Positions 8,702 to 17,491 of a stretch of 64,000 nt of DNA are shown piece after piece (the stretch's first letter is position 1; each line of letters begins with the position of its first letter). Origin of the DNA: Candidatus Obscuribacterales bacterium (lineage in GTDB: Bacteria; Cyanobacteriota; Vampirovibrionia; Obscuribacterales; Obscuribacteraceae); NCBI GenBank assembly GCA_019747875.1, contig JAIEQI010000012.1:18677-82676 (forward strand), in the 5' to 3' direction. The position numbers and the translations under genes were made by a program. The notes below the pieces were generated by a model, which did no database searches, was not told where the DNA came from, and worked only from the letters and a program-made list of their open reading frames with translations.

Positions 8702-9592
8702 CTACCCAAGAGAAAGAATTGATGGGTCATCACTAGTGGAAATTTTTCGGCTGCCCAGAATTATGTCCAGTTCGTCGAACTGTATGAGCATTTCTATCAC
8801 GTCTGCTGCCGTATCCTCTACGCTTTGCTCCGGAGCAAGTTCGAGAGCATACTGAAGCATGCTCTCATATGAACACTTCGTCTCAATTGCATACCGAAGT
8901 AAAACAAATGAGAATTCACCGAGTTCAATTATTCGCAGCTCGTCTCTTTGCCGTAGATTTTGGAATGCCACCAGGTAAAAATCTTGAGCTTCGTATGAGT
9001 ATTTTTTCCAACGTCCTGCCGCAACTCGGCTGGCAATCTTATGCACGGGATAGTTGAAGTGTTGTATTGATAAAGTCGGATTCAAAACTGGCTGCTGTGT
9101 TTTCCGATTGCTTGCCAGGGACAGGTCGATCGAGTCGCATCGCACGATTTCTGTTGCAGTCAACAAGACCCGCTTCCGTAGCCATTCGTATTCCGCAAGG
9201 TCAATAAGGTAGGGATACGTCCTATGTGCATTGGCCGCTCGCAAGAAAATGGGGAAACTTGCTAGCTCGTGAATTGGATTGTGATAAGAACTTGGATTGT
9301 GAATCCAGTAATTATCCACGAATGTATCTCGATCTTTGCCGAGCATTTTGCATGTCAGTCTGTAGCACTGACCAACGGCTTGTATTCTTCGCAAAGATAC
9401 ATCATCTGCATAGGATTTGACGCCGCTTGGATCGAGTTTGCCAAGAATCTCCTTGTCCAAGCTATCCATCTCATCGCTCTGTTCAAAGCGTTTGAATTCG
9501 TGGCAATTGCCCAGGATTTTTACTAGTGCTTCTTGGACTGCTTTCAAGTTATCCATGATTCTGCTCGCTTTGCTCGCGTTTCTGAGAGCCAT
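8702..9592 (-). CDS. HvfC/BufC-like (DUF2063-type) protein
   Basis: The product has 296 residues. Residues about 60-145 follow the pattern of the HvfC/BufC N-terminal domain: an R-x-x-x-V-x-x-x-Y helix (LRRIQAVGQCYRLTCKMLGK), a short F-x-x-x-Y segment before an SS-Y-N-P turn, then SFPIFLRAANAHRTYPYLIDLAEYEWLRKRVLL, which resembles the family's FL...YPYLADLARLEW signature. In other bacteria this protein partners the dinuclear-iron enzyme HvfB/BufB and a small Cys-containing precursor peptide, but neither gene is adjacent here. The start is ATG 9592; ATG 9556 is an alternative. A perfect palindrome (9593-9607) touches the start codon. The family assignment rests on pattern resemblance and should be tested with a profile. 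Confidence 0.55.
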   Translation of the reverse strand: MALRNASKASRIMDNLKAVQEALVKILGNCHEFKRFEQSDEMDSLDKEILGKLDPSGVKSYADDVSLRRIQAVGQCYRLTCKMLGKDRDTFVDNYWIHNPSSYHNPIHELASFPIFLRAANAHRTYPYLIDLAEYEWLRKRVLLTATEIVRCDSIDLSLASNRKTQQPVLNPTLSIQHFNYPVHKIASRVAAGRWKKYSYEAQDFYLVAFQNLRQRDELRIIELGEFSFVLLRYAIETKCSYESMLQYALELAPEQSVEDTAADVIEMLIQFDELDIILGSRKISTSDDPSILSLG

Positions 9593-9607
9593 CTAAGAGA
9601 CTCTTAG
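9593..9607. promoter_or_regulatory. Perfect 15-bp palindrome at a start codon
   Basis: CTAAGAGACTCTTAG is a perfect inverted repeat (7+1+7) directly before the ATG of the HvfC-like gene. It replaces the expected ribosome-binding site. It may be an operator or a start-masking hairpin. Confidence 0.35.
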
Positions 9608-9689
9608 TTCGGAATGATTTCAATGTTTTGAAATAGTAGAGATATTTTGTAAGGAACCTGTGAGGGTCGCAGGGAGCGAGAGATGGATT

Positions 9690-9722
9690 AAAAAGCCTGT
9701 TCCAATATTGGAACAGGCTTTC
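9690..9722 (-). terminator. Strong intrinsic terminator
   Basis: A perfect 30-bp palindrome at 9692-9721 (AAAGCCTGTTCCAAT and its complement) is followed on the minus strand by TTTTT (bases 9694-9690). It lies 34 bases past the stop of the small secreted gene at 9756-10139 and has the textbook stem plus U-tract form for that strand. Confidence 0.85.
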
Positions 9723-9755
9723 TTAAACGGAAACAGTTCTAGATTCGCTTTAGAA

Positions 9756-10139
9756 CTAGTCTTTGTCTGCCAAGCTCATGGAAGCAGTGCTGAACGGATG
9801 CTCAACGCAGTTGTCAACCGAATTCTTGGGACCATCATAGAGGCCTTGACCAGCGCCCATTGCTGCTCCGGAGACGACTGCAATAGGAGCCATCATGATA
9901 CGAGCGAAAGCGTTGTCTTCGCCCCCGAACTTGCCTGCCATTGCTTTATCGTGCTTGTTGATATTTGTCGCGGTGTGCTTGACAATTGCGACGGGCGTAC
10001 CGATTACTGCTCCCACACCAAAAGAAAGAAGTCTTACAGGAATTAGAACGGTATTAGTTGCCGGATCGTCGCCTGCAAAAGCTGGTGCGCAAGATAATGA
10101 CAAGGTTGCTAACGCTAATGTAGCAAGGAGTTTCTTCAT
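9756..10139 (-). CDS. Small secreted protein of unknown function
   Basis: The product has 127 residues. MKKLLATLALATLSLSCAPAFA is a clear Sec signal peptide with cleavage after AFA. The mature part has two Gly-rich hydrophobic stretches (LLSFGVGAVIGTPVAIVKHT and MMAPIAVVSGAAMGAGQGLY), separated by a polar segment, which suggests a membrane-associated or oligomeric periplasmic protein. The start is ATG 10139 behind GGAGAA. It is a single-gene unit closed by the strong terminator at 9690-9722. I do not recognise the family. Confidence 0.75.
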   Translation of the reverse strand: MKKLLATLALATLSLSCAPAFAGDDPATNTVLIPVRLLSFGVGAVIGTPVAIVKHTATNINKHDKAMAGKFGGEDNAFARIMMAPIAVVSGAAMGAGQGLYDGPKNSVDNCVEHPFSTASMSLADKD

Positions 10140-10378
10140 TTAAGTTCTCCAATTGGAAACCGAAAGGACTGTGTCTATTCAAGACTTTCTGATTCTATCC
10201 TAGTTTTGCATCCTGTTGAAGCTTAGAAGTCTTATCGGAAAGCAAGTGTCGGGTTTGCGTGAAGAGAAGGCATCTTGCTATCTCCAACCTTTTGATTGCG
10301 ACTTGAGCCGTTTGCACTGACTTGGCAAAACAGCTTGGGTGAGCTAACCTTTGCCTGATCGGGGAGCCTGGGCGTCTG

Positions 10379-11398
10379 ATGTTTCCACAACGCTTTGTTC
10401 ACATTTTGACGCTGAGTTTGTTTCTCACTTTGTGGAGTTGCCCGTCTGCATGGGCTGAATCAAAAATGACTGAGTGTCTTGGTGTTTACTATTTTGGTTA
10501 TGGTGGTTTTGATCTGGAGAAGATCAAAAACGCTATGCCGTTTACGTCGGGCGACAAAATTGATCAAAATGAATGGCTGAACAACAGAGATAAAGTTTTC
10601 AACTCGGTTCGGCAAGCTACAGCAAAAGAGGCTACGGATGCAGCTTTTGTGAATTGCAACCAGAAGGTAATTCTGTTCGTGGGAGTTGCAGGCAAGACCT
10701 ACATACCTGCCAAATTCAAGAAGGCACCATCTCAAAATCTGAGTCTTCCAAAAGAGCTAATAGATTGCTATGAGCAAATGATGGATGCGTCGTCTGCGGG
10801 CGTATCGACGGGCGCCAAAGAGAAAATGCAAGAAGCCGATAAGAAGACCGAAGAACTCAAAAGACTTGGTACAACGATTGTCGATCAGCTTGTAAAAGTG
10901 CTGTTGAATTCAGCTGATGCCAGGCAACGCTATGTGGCGGCATATGCTTTAGGGTTGCTTGCTCAAAGAAAGAATGAATTGGATGCGCTCATCAGCGCGA
11001 CAATTGATCCGGATTCGACTGTTCGCAATAATGCGGTTCGTGAGTTGTGCGATTCTGCTCGGCAGAATCCAAAGCTGGCAGCGCAGATTGATCCACGGTA
11101 TTTCATCCGCATGCTGAGTTCTGGCACATGGACGGATCGCAATAAAAGTAGCTTCATGATGGAAGTACTTACACGATCGCGTAGCCATGACTTACTAAGG
11201 CGATTGCATAGGGATTCTCTGGCAACGTTAATCGAAATGGCAAACTGGAACAAATCACATGCTTGGCCCTCGCTAGTTATATTGGGTCGAATGGGAAAAC
11301 TTTCGGATAACGAAATTGAGCAATTGATTTCCGAAAATCAGATCCAAATTATCATTAGCAAAGCAAAGCAGGGACCTAAATCAAGCAACAATCGTTAA
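10379..11398 (+). CDS. Secreted HEAT-repeat protein
   Basis: The product has 339 residues with a signal peptide (MFPQRFVHILTLSLFLTLWS, cleavage near AWA|ES). Residues 30-105 (GVYYFGYGGFDLEKIKNAMP, then QKVILFVGVAGK) have the strand-helix-helix-strand rhythm of a small alpha/beta domain such as POTRA, which is only a resemblance. Residues 165-300 are HEAT-like repeats (RYVAAYALGLLAQRKNELDA, then DSTVRNNAVRELCDSARQNP). The start is ATG 10379 with GGGGAG upstream. It is divergent from the small secreted gene and 129 bases ahead of the sensor kinase. It is probably a periplasmic scaffold; its partner is unknown. Confidence 0.7.
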   Translation: MFPQRFVHILTLSLFLTLWSCPSAWAESKMTECLGVYYFGYGGFDLEKIKNAMPFTSGDKIDQNEWLNNRDKVFNSVRQATAKEATDAAFVNCNQKVILFVGVAGKTYIPAKFKKAPSQNLSLPKELIDCYEQMMDASSAGVSTGAKEKMQEADKKTEELKRLGTTIVDQLVKVLLNSADARQRYVAAYALGLLAQRKNELDALISATIDPDSTVRNNAVRELCDSARQNPKLAAQIDPRYFIRMLSSGTWTDRNKSSFMMEVLTRSRSHDLLRRLHRDSLATLIEMANWNKSHAWPSLVILGRMGKLSDNEIEQLISENQIQIIISKAKQGPKSSNNR

Positions 11399-11527
11399 TC
11401 ATGCCTCTGTTCGCCGTGAAAAATGGGTAGCAACCTGGTATTTTCGGCATGATAATGAAAAAAAGCCCGATGAACGCTTTGAAAGCGAGATAAGAGGGTA
11501 CTTTATCTAGGTCTTGGCTGGAAAAAA

Positions 11528-13027
11528 ATGAAAGTCCCGTTTAATCTAAAGCTATCTCATAAAGGGCTCATACTCGTTGCGGTGCCGCTCATTTTTGAAA
11601 TTCTCTTCGTTGGAATTCTTGTTGTAGCGCTGAAGAGAACGGAATATGAGATTGGGCGCGAACGCCATTCCAAAGCCGTTCTCACAGAAGCTAACTCTCT
11701 GCTCAAAGACATAATGGACAGTGGCATGGCGCTTTATATGAGCAGTACTACTGGCTCGGAGAAAATGATTGAGCGCTACAAAGACCTCAGCGAGGATATC
11801 TATAAACGGATACGAGAGTTGAAGGTTCTGCTGCGTGATGGAGAAAACCAGAAGCAAGCTCTTGATCGAATCCAGCTGATTGGAAATCGTGCAACCGAAT
11901 TGCTTTCGCAAGGTGATCAGCTGATATCAGATAGTCAGGCACTAAAACGGCTGGGGCAAAATCGGGAAGCTCTGATGAACATGCTTTCTGAGCTTACAAC
12001 GGAGTTGCGCTCCTTTACACGGGACTTGGAGAAGTCTGAGCAAGTGGATCCGAACGCGGAAACGAAAGCACGACAAATGATTGTTTACTGTCTAATTTTC
12101 GGCGTCGTTATGAATATTGTTTTGGCTGTCTATTTGGCGATGTATTTTAATAAGGGAACAGCAAACCGTCTTTTGGTCCTCATGGAAAATACTGATAGAC
12201 TCGCACAAAATCAACAACTGCAGGAGCGAATCGGCGGTGGGGACGAGATCGGGCACTTGGATCACGTGTTTCATAACATGGCTGAAGCTCTTGCGGAAGC
12301 AGCAAGGCGCAAACAAGAAATCGTTTCGATGGTTAGCCATGACTTGCGCACACCGTTAACTTCTGTCCAGGCATCTCTTACATTGCTTTCGGAGGGTGTT
12401 CTTGGACAACTGCCTGCTCGCGCCAGCAAAGAAATTACAAATGCTGAGAACAATACTAGCCGACTGATCAATTTGATAAACGACTTATTGGATTTTGAGA
12501 AATTGGAAGCCGGCCAGTTGCGAATTGAAAGCAATAAGACCATGGTTGAACCATTGTTCGAACGATCTTGCTCCGCGGTAAAGGCATTTGCTGATAAACA
12601 GAACGTGAATGTCGAGTTTAACGAGACCGAACTGAAAATCTACGCGGACGGTGACCGTATCATTCAGGTGCTGATCAACCTCCTTTCCAACGCGATCAAG
12701 TTCTCGCCACCGGAAAGTACCGTTACTCTGAATGCCGAGGCCATAGGCGAGGATTTGGTCGAGCTCCAAGTTATAGACCAGGGGCGTGGTATTCCGGAAA
12801 GCTTTCGTAAACATATGTTCCAGCGTTTTCAGCAAGTGGATCAAATAGGCGATGCGAAGACAAAGAAAGGAACCGGTTTGGGCCTGGCGATCTGCAAATC
12901 TCTGGTTGAATTACATAATGGAGAGATTGGCGTTCGTAGCGTAGAGGGGAAAGGGAGCACCTTTTGGTTCCGTATACCCACCGCTGAGAAGACAGCCGAG
13001 GTTGCGCTGGTTGAAGCTCAGAAGTAA
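11528..13027 (+). CDS. Membrane sensor histidine kinase
   Basis: The product has 499 residues. TM1 is at about 12-36 and TM2 at 184-207, enclosing a periplasmic helical sensor of the CHASE3/four-helix type (about 37-183). A HAMP linker (205-258) precedes HisKA with the phospho-acceptor His271 in [14 protein letters not shown]. The ATPase domain shows the N box ([10 protein letters not shown]), G1 (DQGRGIP) and G2 ([18 protein letters not shown]). It autophosphorylates and signals to a response regulator, but no regulator gene is adjacent, so it is an orphan kinase. It lies 128 bases before the TadE-like genes and could control them; that is inference. It resembles the kinase at 51460 in its catalytic half. 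Confidence 0.9.
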   Translation: MKVPFNLKLSHKGLILVAVPLIFEILFVGILVVALKRTEYEIGRERHSKAVLTEANSLLKDIMDSGMALYMSSTTGSEKMIERYKDLSEDIYKRIRELKVLLRDGENQKQALDRIQLIGNRATELLSQGDQLISDSQALKRLGQNREALMNMLSELTTELRSFTRDLEKSEQVDPNAETKARQMIVYCLIFGVVMNIVLAVYLAMYFNKGTANRLLVLMENTDRLAQNQQLQERIGGGDEIGHLDHVFHNMAEALAEAARRKQEIVSMVSHDLRTPLTSVQASLTLLSEGVLGQLPARASKEITNAENNTSRLINLINDLLDFEKLEAGQLRIESNKTMVEPLFERSCSAVKAFADKQNVNVEFNETELKIYADGDRIIQVLINLLSNAIKFSPPESTVTLNAEAIGEDLVELQVIDQGRGIPESFRKHMFQRFQQVDQIGDAKTKKGTGLGLAICKSLVELHNGEIGVRSVEGKGSTFWFRIPTAEKTAEVALVEAQK

Positions 13028-13155
13028 GCTCGCGTTCACTCATCTAACTTGGCGGAACTGGCGCTAGCCGAATATTTTATTCGGAACTATCTTTGGTTCA
13101 GCCTTAATGAGGGTACAAAGTACTAGGCTCAATAGTTTCGAGACTCTTAACGGTC

Positions 13156-13599
13156 ATGACGAGAGGGCGTGGACAATCTACCATTGAATTGATTGCCGGG
13201 GTGATGGTACTCATCCCGCTGGTACTCTTTCTGGTCGATGCCTGCATTATTACCGTCTGCTCGTTCAAAAATGATTCCATCTGCAGAGAGGCCTGTCGCG
13301 CTGCAGCTTCCGGTGATCCCAAGGCATGCGAGAGTAATGCCAAAGCTGAGGTAGAAAAGGCAAACACGGGTGGATTCGCTACATACAGTTTAACAAGCGC
13401 AACTGCGAAGAATGTGGAAACCCCTGCCAGTGGACACGGACTGGTTTCTGGTTCTGTCACTGTCAATACATCTGCTATGGTTCACGCTCCATTTGTGATA
13501 GGGCTGATTGTTCCAAACTTCAAACTCGACACGGAACAATCCTTCCCGATCACCTACAATATTCCATACAAGGAAGAGAAGGAAGAGACGAAAGAGTAA
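13156..13599 (+). CDS. TadE-like prepilin protein
   Basis: The product has 147 residues. The N terminus MTRGRGQSTIELIAGVMVLI has the Flp/TadE processing pattern: a short basic leader, Gly, then Glu at +5 (G|QSTIE), followed by a hydrophobic helix (IELIAGVMVLIPLVLFLVDA). The rest (residues 35-147) is a small extracellular domain with two Cys (REACRAAASGDPKACE) that may form a disulfide. TadE-type pseudopilins are cut by the TadV prepilin peptidase and join the Tad secretion pilus; no TadA, B, C or V gene is in the window. It is followed 16 bases later by a second prepilin-like gene and then the CHAT protease gene, probably one operon. Confidence 0.7.
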   Translation: MTRGRGQSTIELIAGVMVLIPLVLFLVDACIITVCSFKNDSICREACRAAASGDPKACESNAKAEVEKANTGGFATYSLTSATAKNVETPASGHGLVSGSVTVNTSAMVHAPFVIGLIVPNFKLDTEQSFPITYNIPYKEEKEETKE

Positions 13600-13615
13600 T
13601 TCTCGGGAGCTAGTC

Positions 13616-14176
13616 TTGAAACCGACAACAAAAAATGAATGGAAGATACGCTCATCTCTAGGTGCAAACATGCTGGAATTCTCAGCTGTGTTCGCAGTAC
13701 TTATCCTTGTGATTATACTTCCGCTTGTAGATCTCTGTGCGATACCAATCAGGTATTTCTTTGCGAACACTGCTGTAAAAGAAACGATCCATACGTTAGC
13801 ACTCAGTACGAAATTCAGCCAGGCACAAGCCGCACTCTCGAGTGGCTCGCTTTTGCAAGCTCGCCTCAATGCAATAACTGGGGTTTCACTTAACAAGGCG
13901 GATCTTTCTCTCGTAGCAAATAGTGCTGGCGGCAGCTCTACCTTTGGCTCTCCAGGCTCCGTCTCGGAGAACTGGTTGCCGGACGGAAAGGATGGACCTT
14001 ATCGCTACAAACTCGAATTAACATGTGATTTGGACATTTCGCCGCTCTTCATGATTGCTTCGGATTCCAGCATTCCAGGCCTATCTGCCCCATTTAGAAC
14101 GAAAATTGTTGAATCATATGCTTGGGAAAATTTGTCCAAAGATCCGAACACTGGGCAGTTCTATTTGAACGAGTAA
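13616..14176 (+). CDS. Second TadE/TadG-like prepilin protein
   Basis: The product has 186 residues from TTG 13616, chosen because CGGGAG lies about eight bases upstream. The same frame is open back to 13508 inside the previous gene. After a 17-residue basic leader the sequence GANMLEFSAVFAVLILVIIL again gives Gly followed by Glu at +5 and a long hydrophobic helix, the TadE processing pattern. The extracellular part (about 50-186) is Ser/Gly-rich with no recognised fold. It lies between the first TadE-like gene and the CHAT protease gene with gaps of 16 and 6 bases, so the three are almost certainly cotranscribed. Confidence 0.65.
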   Translation: MKPTTKNEWKIRSSLGANMLEFSAVFAVLILVIILPLVDLCAIPIRYFFANTAVKETIHTLALSTKFSQAQAALSSGSLLQARLNAITGVSLNKADLSLVANSAGGSSTFGSPGSVSENWLPDGKDGPYRYKLELTCDLDISPLFMIASDSSIPGLSAPFRTKIVESYAWENLSKDPNTGQFYLNE

Positions 14177-14182
14177 GCAAAA

Positions 14183-17100
14183 ATGGATAGCTCCTCAGAA
14201 GAAAATTCCAAAATAGCGAATGGCGGGCCGATAAGGAAGCTCCCAAAGTCCGTAATTACCTTGTTTGCCGTTTCAATACTGGGGATTGCTGGGTATTCGG
14301 TATGGAAATATTCTGAGCATATGGCTGAAGAAGCAGCCGATGTTTTTGATAGTGACAAATCCAGTTCCGCTGCCAAAGCTAACAAACAGACCACTAATTC
14401 GAATAAGGCGAATGTATCGGTTTCTTTGACTGGTACTTCACACGAGAATGATACTGATCTTTCAAATAAGTCTTTTTCCAAATCGCGCATTATCCGGATG
14501 GCAATAGCTAGGCATGAACAGTTCCCCCGTTTATGGGACTTTCATAAAGCGAAGCTCGGATATAACCAAAGTTTGGATACGATAAGCACCAATGGCAGAA
14601 CGACGGATATGCAAACCATTGTGAGGCTAAGTGCTGCAGAATTGGCTGAGAACAGGCGGCTTTATGGAGAGGAAAGTTTACTGACGTTGCAGGGTGAGCT
14701 AACTAGTGTCGTTCTGAAGGAGCAATTGAACGAGGACAATGACGAGCTATTGAAGCAAACTGCAAAGAAATGGCAGCGTATGGTAGCAATTCTAAAGACT
14801 GCCAACGTCTATGAACCCGATGGTAAAACGTCTTCTAAAGACATTAACTCTTTTATCAAGACTCACGAGCTTCGCAGAGTGTGCCGATGGGCACATGATA
14901 CAGGGGAAGTTTTAGCTATGCTGTTGTTTGCGCATGGTGAAAATGCAGAAGCGAAGAAAATCGTAAGGCAAATTACTACCGTTGACCGACTTTTGCCCTT
15001 TTCTGCCGAGGGTGCTACCGTTATGGTGCATAAACTCTTGACTCTTGCTCGGCTTTGTGCCAGTCAGAATGAATATGTCGAAGCAAAGCACATTATCGCG
15101 CTTGCAAAGGACATTTCGGCTTCCCAATTTTCGGCTAGCATTTTCAACAGAGCGCACTCGAAAGCAATGTGTTTGCTGGAGGAATCTCGGTTAAGTCTTG
15201 CGCAGAGAGATTACACTGCTGCTGCTGAGTTGGCCCAACAGACCGATGCCATTCTCAGTAAAGCCACCGACATGGAAACCAGTCAACATCAAGCACTGCG
15301 AGCTGATGTGGTTGAACAGTTGGCGCGTGTATTGGCGGCTTCCCCTGGAAAATTGGCTCTGGCGATCGAAAACCAGGAAAAGTGTTTGCATCTACGTCAA
15401 AAAGGCTTCGGCAGTGATGGTTTATTCTGCGCTGCTACTTCTCTTGATCTAGCACGCATGCTAAGGCTGCGACTCGTAAGTTCTGGCGAAGCGATAAGCG
15501 ATGATTCACCCGATGCCGTAAGAGGCCGGGAGCTGCTTCATCAGATTATTGCCATTTGCAAGCGAAATCAGAAGAGTGATAGTGAAGTTCTCCGCGCTGA
15601 TAGAAATCCCGGAGTTCTTCTTTCTCAAGCATATTATGAACTCGGTATTTTGGAAGCAACATGTGGCAATCTTGCTCCGGCCCGAACGAACATCCAGCAG
15701 GGGTGTGATGTAGTTTTGAAGTTCACCGAACCGTTATTTGCCCCGTATAAAGTCGCCTCCCTAGATGCACTCGCTTATTTGGATCTTGATAGCGGCAAAA
15801 CTGACGAAGCTCGAGCCACGATTTTGAGATCGTCAAAACTTTTGGACGGCTATGTAGTCGATGTATTGCCCCAGTTGTCCTTGGCTGAGCAGATAGCTTT
15901 TTCTGACAACATCGAAAAGCACATGAACAGCCTAGCGGCAGTTTGCAGAGATGATGCATCACTAGGTGAAGTATATGAGGAGATGATGAGATGGAAAGGA
16001 TTCTTGATTGAACAGTTCCGACTGAGATCTCAAATCATAAAGCAAAAAGGAAACGAACAAATTACAGCTTTATTGAGCAGTCATCGCAAGCTTTCAAGCA
16101 AAATATTGACCAGCTATGTTGAATCTGCTCAAAGTGGCGTCACACCCGAGATCGGTGGAGTGAACCAAAAGCAGAAGGAAGACATAGAGCGACAAATAAA
16201 CAGCAAACTGCGAGGGAAACAGTCTAATAGTCTGTCGATAACTCCGCATGAATTGCATTGTGCTTTAGCGCAAGATGAAGTAATGATTGATCTATACGAG
16301 TTCGTGAAAAGTCCTTGGGATAGGCGATCCAATTATGGAGCTGTGATTGTAAGTAAGTCCAATCTTCGCTGGGTTCAACTTGGGTCGAGTGTTGCAATTA
16401 ACTCTGCCGTAAACTCCTGGAGAAGTTATGATGGATTACGCTCAGATCTCTTTCCCATGAAAGACAGATTAGCAGGTGAGATCGGTCCCTGGATTGAGCT
16501 AACAAAGCTGCTTTACCAACCCTTGTGTGCCGTGATTCCGGCGAATACATCCCGTTTGGTGGTTGCAGATGAGAGTGAGTTGTCACGGCTGCCATGGAGT
16601 GTCCTGTTCTCGAATTATGGCGGCGCCCGTGAATTTCAAGTCGCTCAGATAGATAGTCCAAGAGAATTCTTGAACCTGCAGCGTGCCGCAGTCAACGATC
16701 CTAGTCGTAATGAAATGCTGATTGTGGGCGGAATTGATTACAGCAAACATGTTCCTCCTGCGCCACCGCTTAAGCATGCGTTAAACGAACTAAATGAAAT
16801 TAAGACAGTCATGGAAGCCTCACATTACAAGTGCTCTGTGCAAAGCGATTTTATTAAGGGCTTACAGCCGACAAGACAGAATATTTTTGATGCGTTCGGA
16901 AAATGTCAACTCGCTCATCTTGTTACTCATGGCTTTTTTAATGATTCTGACCTTGTCGCTACCGCATCTGATCGGTCAGCGCAGATAGGCTTGCATCAAA
17001 AGCCTCCGCAAGAAACCCGTTCGAGTGAAGAGTTGGCGGCTGCTGAGTTGGTCCTGCCTGGTCGAAATCCACTTATCGAATCGGGATTGCTAATATCTCG

Positions 17101-17491
17101 AGGAAGTAAAATCAATGCCGACGAAAATGGTTTTCTGACCGCTGAGGATTTGCTCGATGCAAATTTGCAAGGGTGTCAACTTGTTACTCTTTCCGCGTGC
17201 GAAACTGCGCGCGGTCGGGAAGTAAGCAGCCAGGGAGTACTAGGATTGAGATCAGCATTGATGGGTGCCGGCGCCGATTCTGTGATGTTGTCGCTATGGC
17301 CGGTTCCAGATAAACCAACCAGTGAGTTGATGAAGGTCTTTTACCGAAGACTCCTTGATGGCGATGCGCCTGTAGTGGCTTTAAGAACGGCCCAGGCTGC
17401 TGTCAGAAGCAATCCGAAATGGCAAGCCCCTTATTATTGGGCTGCCTGGATCTTAGTTGGTGACGGCTGGCACAAACTAAAGAAAGGCTAG
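14183..17491 (+). CDS. Membrane-anchored TPR-CHAT protease
   Basis: The product has 1102 residues. A short cytoplasmic tail and one TM helix (about 23-41) are followed by a long helical TPR-like region (about 150-640) and a C-terminal CHAT caspase-like peptidase domain (about 740-1100). The catalytic dyad is visible: His916 in LAHLVTHGFF and Cys1006 in LVTLSACETARG. Domain end motifs (GAGADSVMLSLWPVPD, then PYYWAAWILVGD) are typical of CHAT. CHAT proteases cleave partner proteins in response to a bound or assembled cue, for example in TPR-CHAT/gasdermin and Craspase systems. No gasdermin or CRISPR gene is adjacent; the neighbours are prepilin-like genes upstream (6 bases) and a convergent TPR lipoprotein whose stop overlaps by 4 bases. 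The orientation places the catalytic domain outside the cytoplasm, which is unusual. Confidence 0.85.
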   Translation: MDSSSEENSKIANGGPIRKLPKSVITLFAVSILGIAGYSVWKYSEHMAEEAADVFDSDKSSSAAKANKQTTNSNKANVSVSLTGTSHENDTDLSNKSFSKSRIIRMAIARHEQFPRLWDFHKAKLGYNQSLDTISTNGRTTDMQTIVRLSAAELAENRRLYGEESLLTLQGELTSVVLKEQLNEDNDELLKQTAKKWQRMVAILKTANVYEPDGKTSSKDINSFIKTHELRRVCRWAHDTGEVLAMLLFAHGENAEAKKIVRQITTVDRLLPFSAEGATVMVHKLLTLARLCASQNEYVEAKHIIALAKDISASQFSASIFNRAHSKAMCLLEESRLSLAQRDYTAAAELAQQTDAILSKATDMETSQHQALRADVVEQLARVLAASPGKLALAIENQEKCLHLRQKGFGSDGLFCAATSLDLARMLRLRLVSSGEAISDDSPDAVRGRELLHQIIAICKRNQKSDSEVLRADRNPGVLLSQAYYELGILEATCGNLAPARTNIQQGCDVVLKFTEPLFAPYKVASLDALAYLDLDSGKTDEARATILRSSKLLDGYVVDVLPQLSLAEQIAFSDNIEKHMNSLAAVCRDDASLGEVYEEMMRWKGFLIEQFRLRSQIIKQKGNEQITALLSSHRKLSSKILTSYVESAQSGVTPEIGGVNQKQKEDIERQINSKLRGKQSNSLSITPHELHCALAQDEVMIDLYEFVKSPWDRRSNYGAVIVSKSNLRWVQLGSSVAINSAVNSWRSYDGLRSDLFPMKDRLAGEIGPWIELTKLLYQPLCAVIPANTSRLVVADESELSRLPWSVLFSNYGGAREFQVAQIDSPREFLNLQRAAVNDPSRNEMLIVGGIDYSKHVPPAPPLKHALNELNEIKTVMEASHYKCSVQSDFIKGLQPTRQNIFDAFGKCQLAHLVTHGFFNDSDLVATASDRSAQIGLHQKPPQETRSSEELAAAELVLPGRNPLIESGLLISRGSKINADENGFLTAEDLLDANLQGCQLVTLSACETARGREVSSQGVLGLRSALMGAGADSVMLSLWPVPDKPTSELMKVFYRRLLDGDAPVVALRTAQAAVRSNPKWQAPYYWAAWILVGDGWHKLKKG

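Noticed and set aside
8636..8722. A 28-codon frame starting at GTG (MESPAQYKFYEK...)
   Set aside because: It has a passable ribosome-binding site but overlaps the end of the HvfC-like gene and has no independent support; it could be revisited with ribosome profiling.
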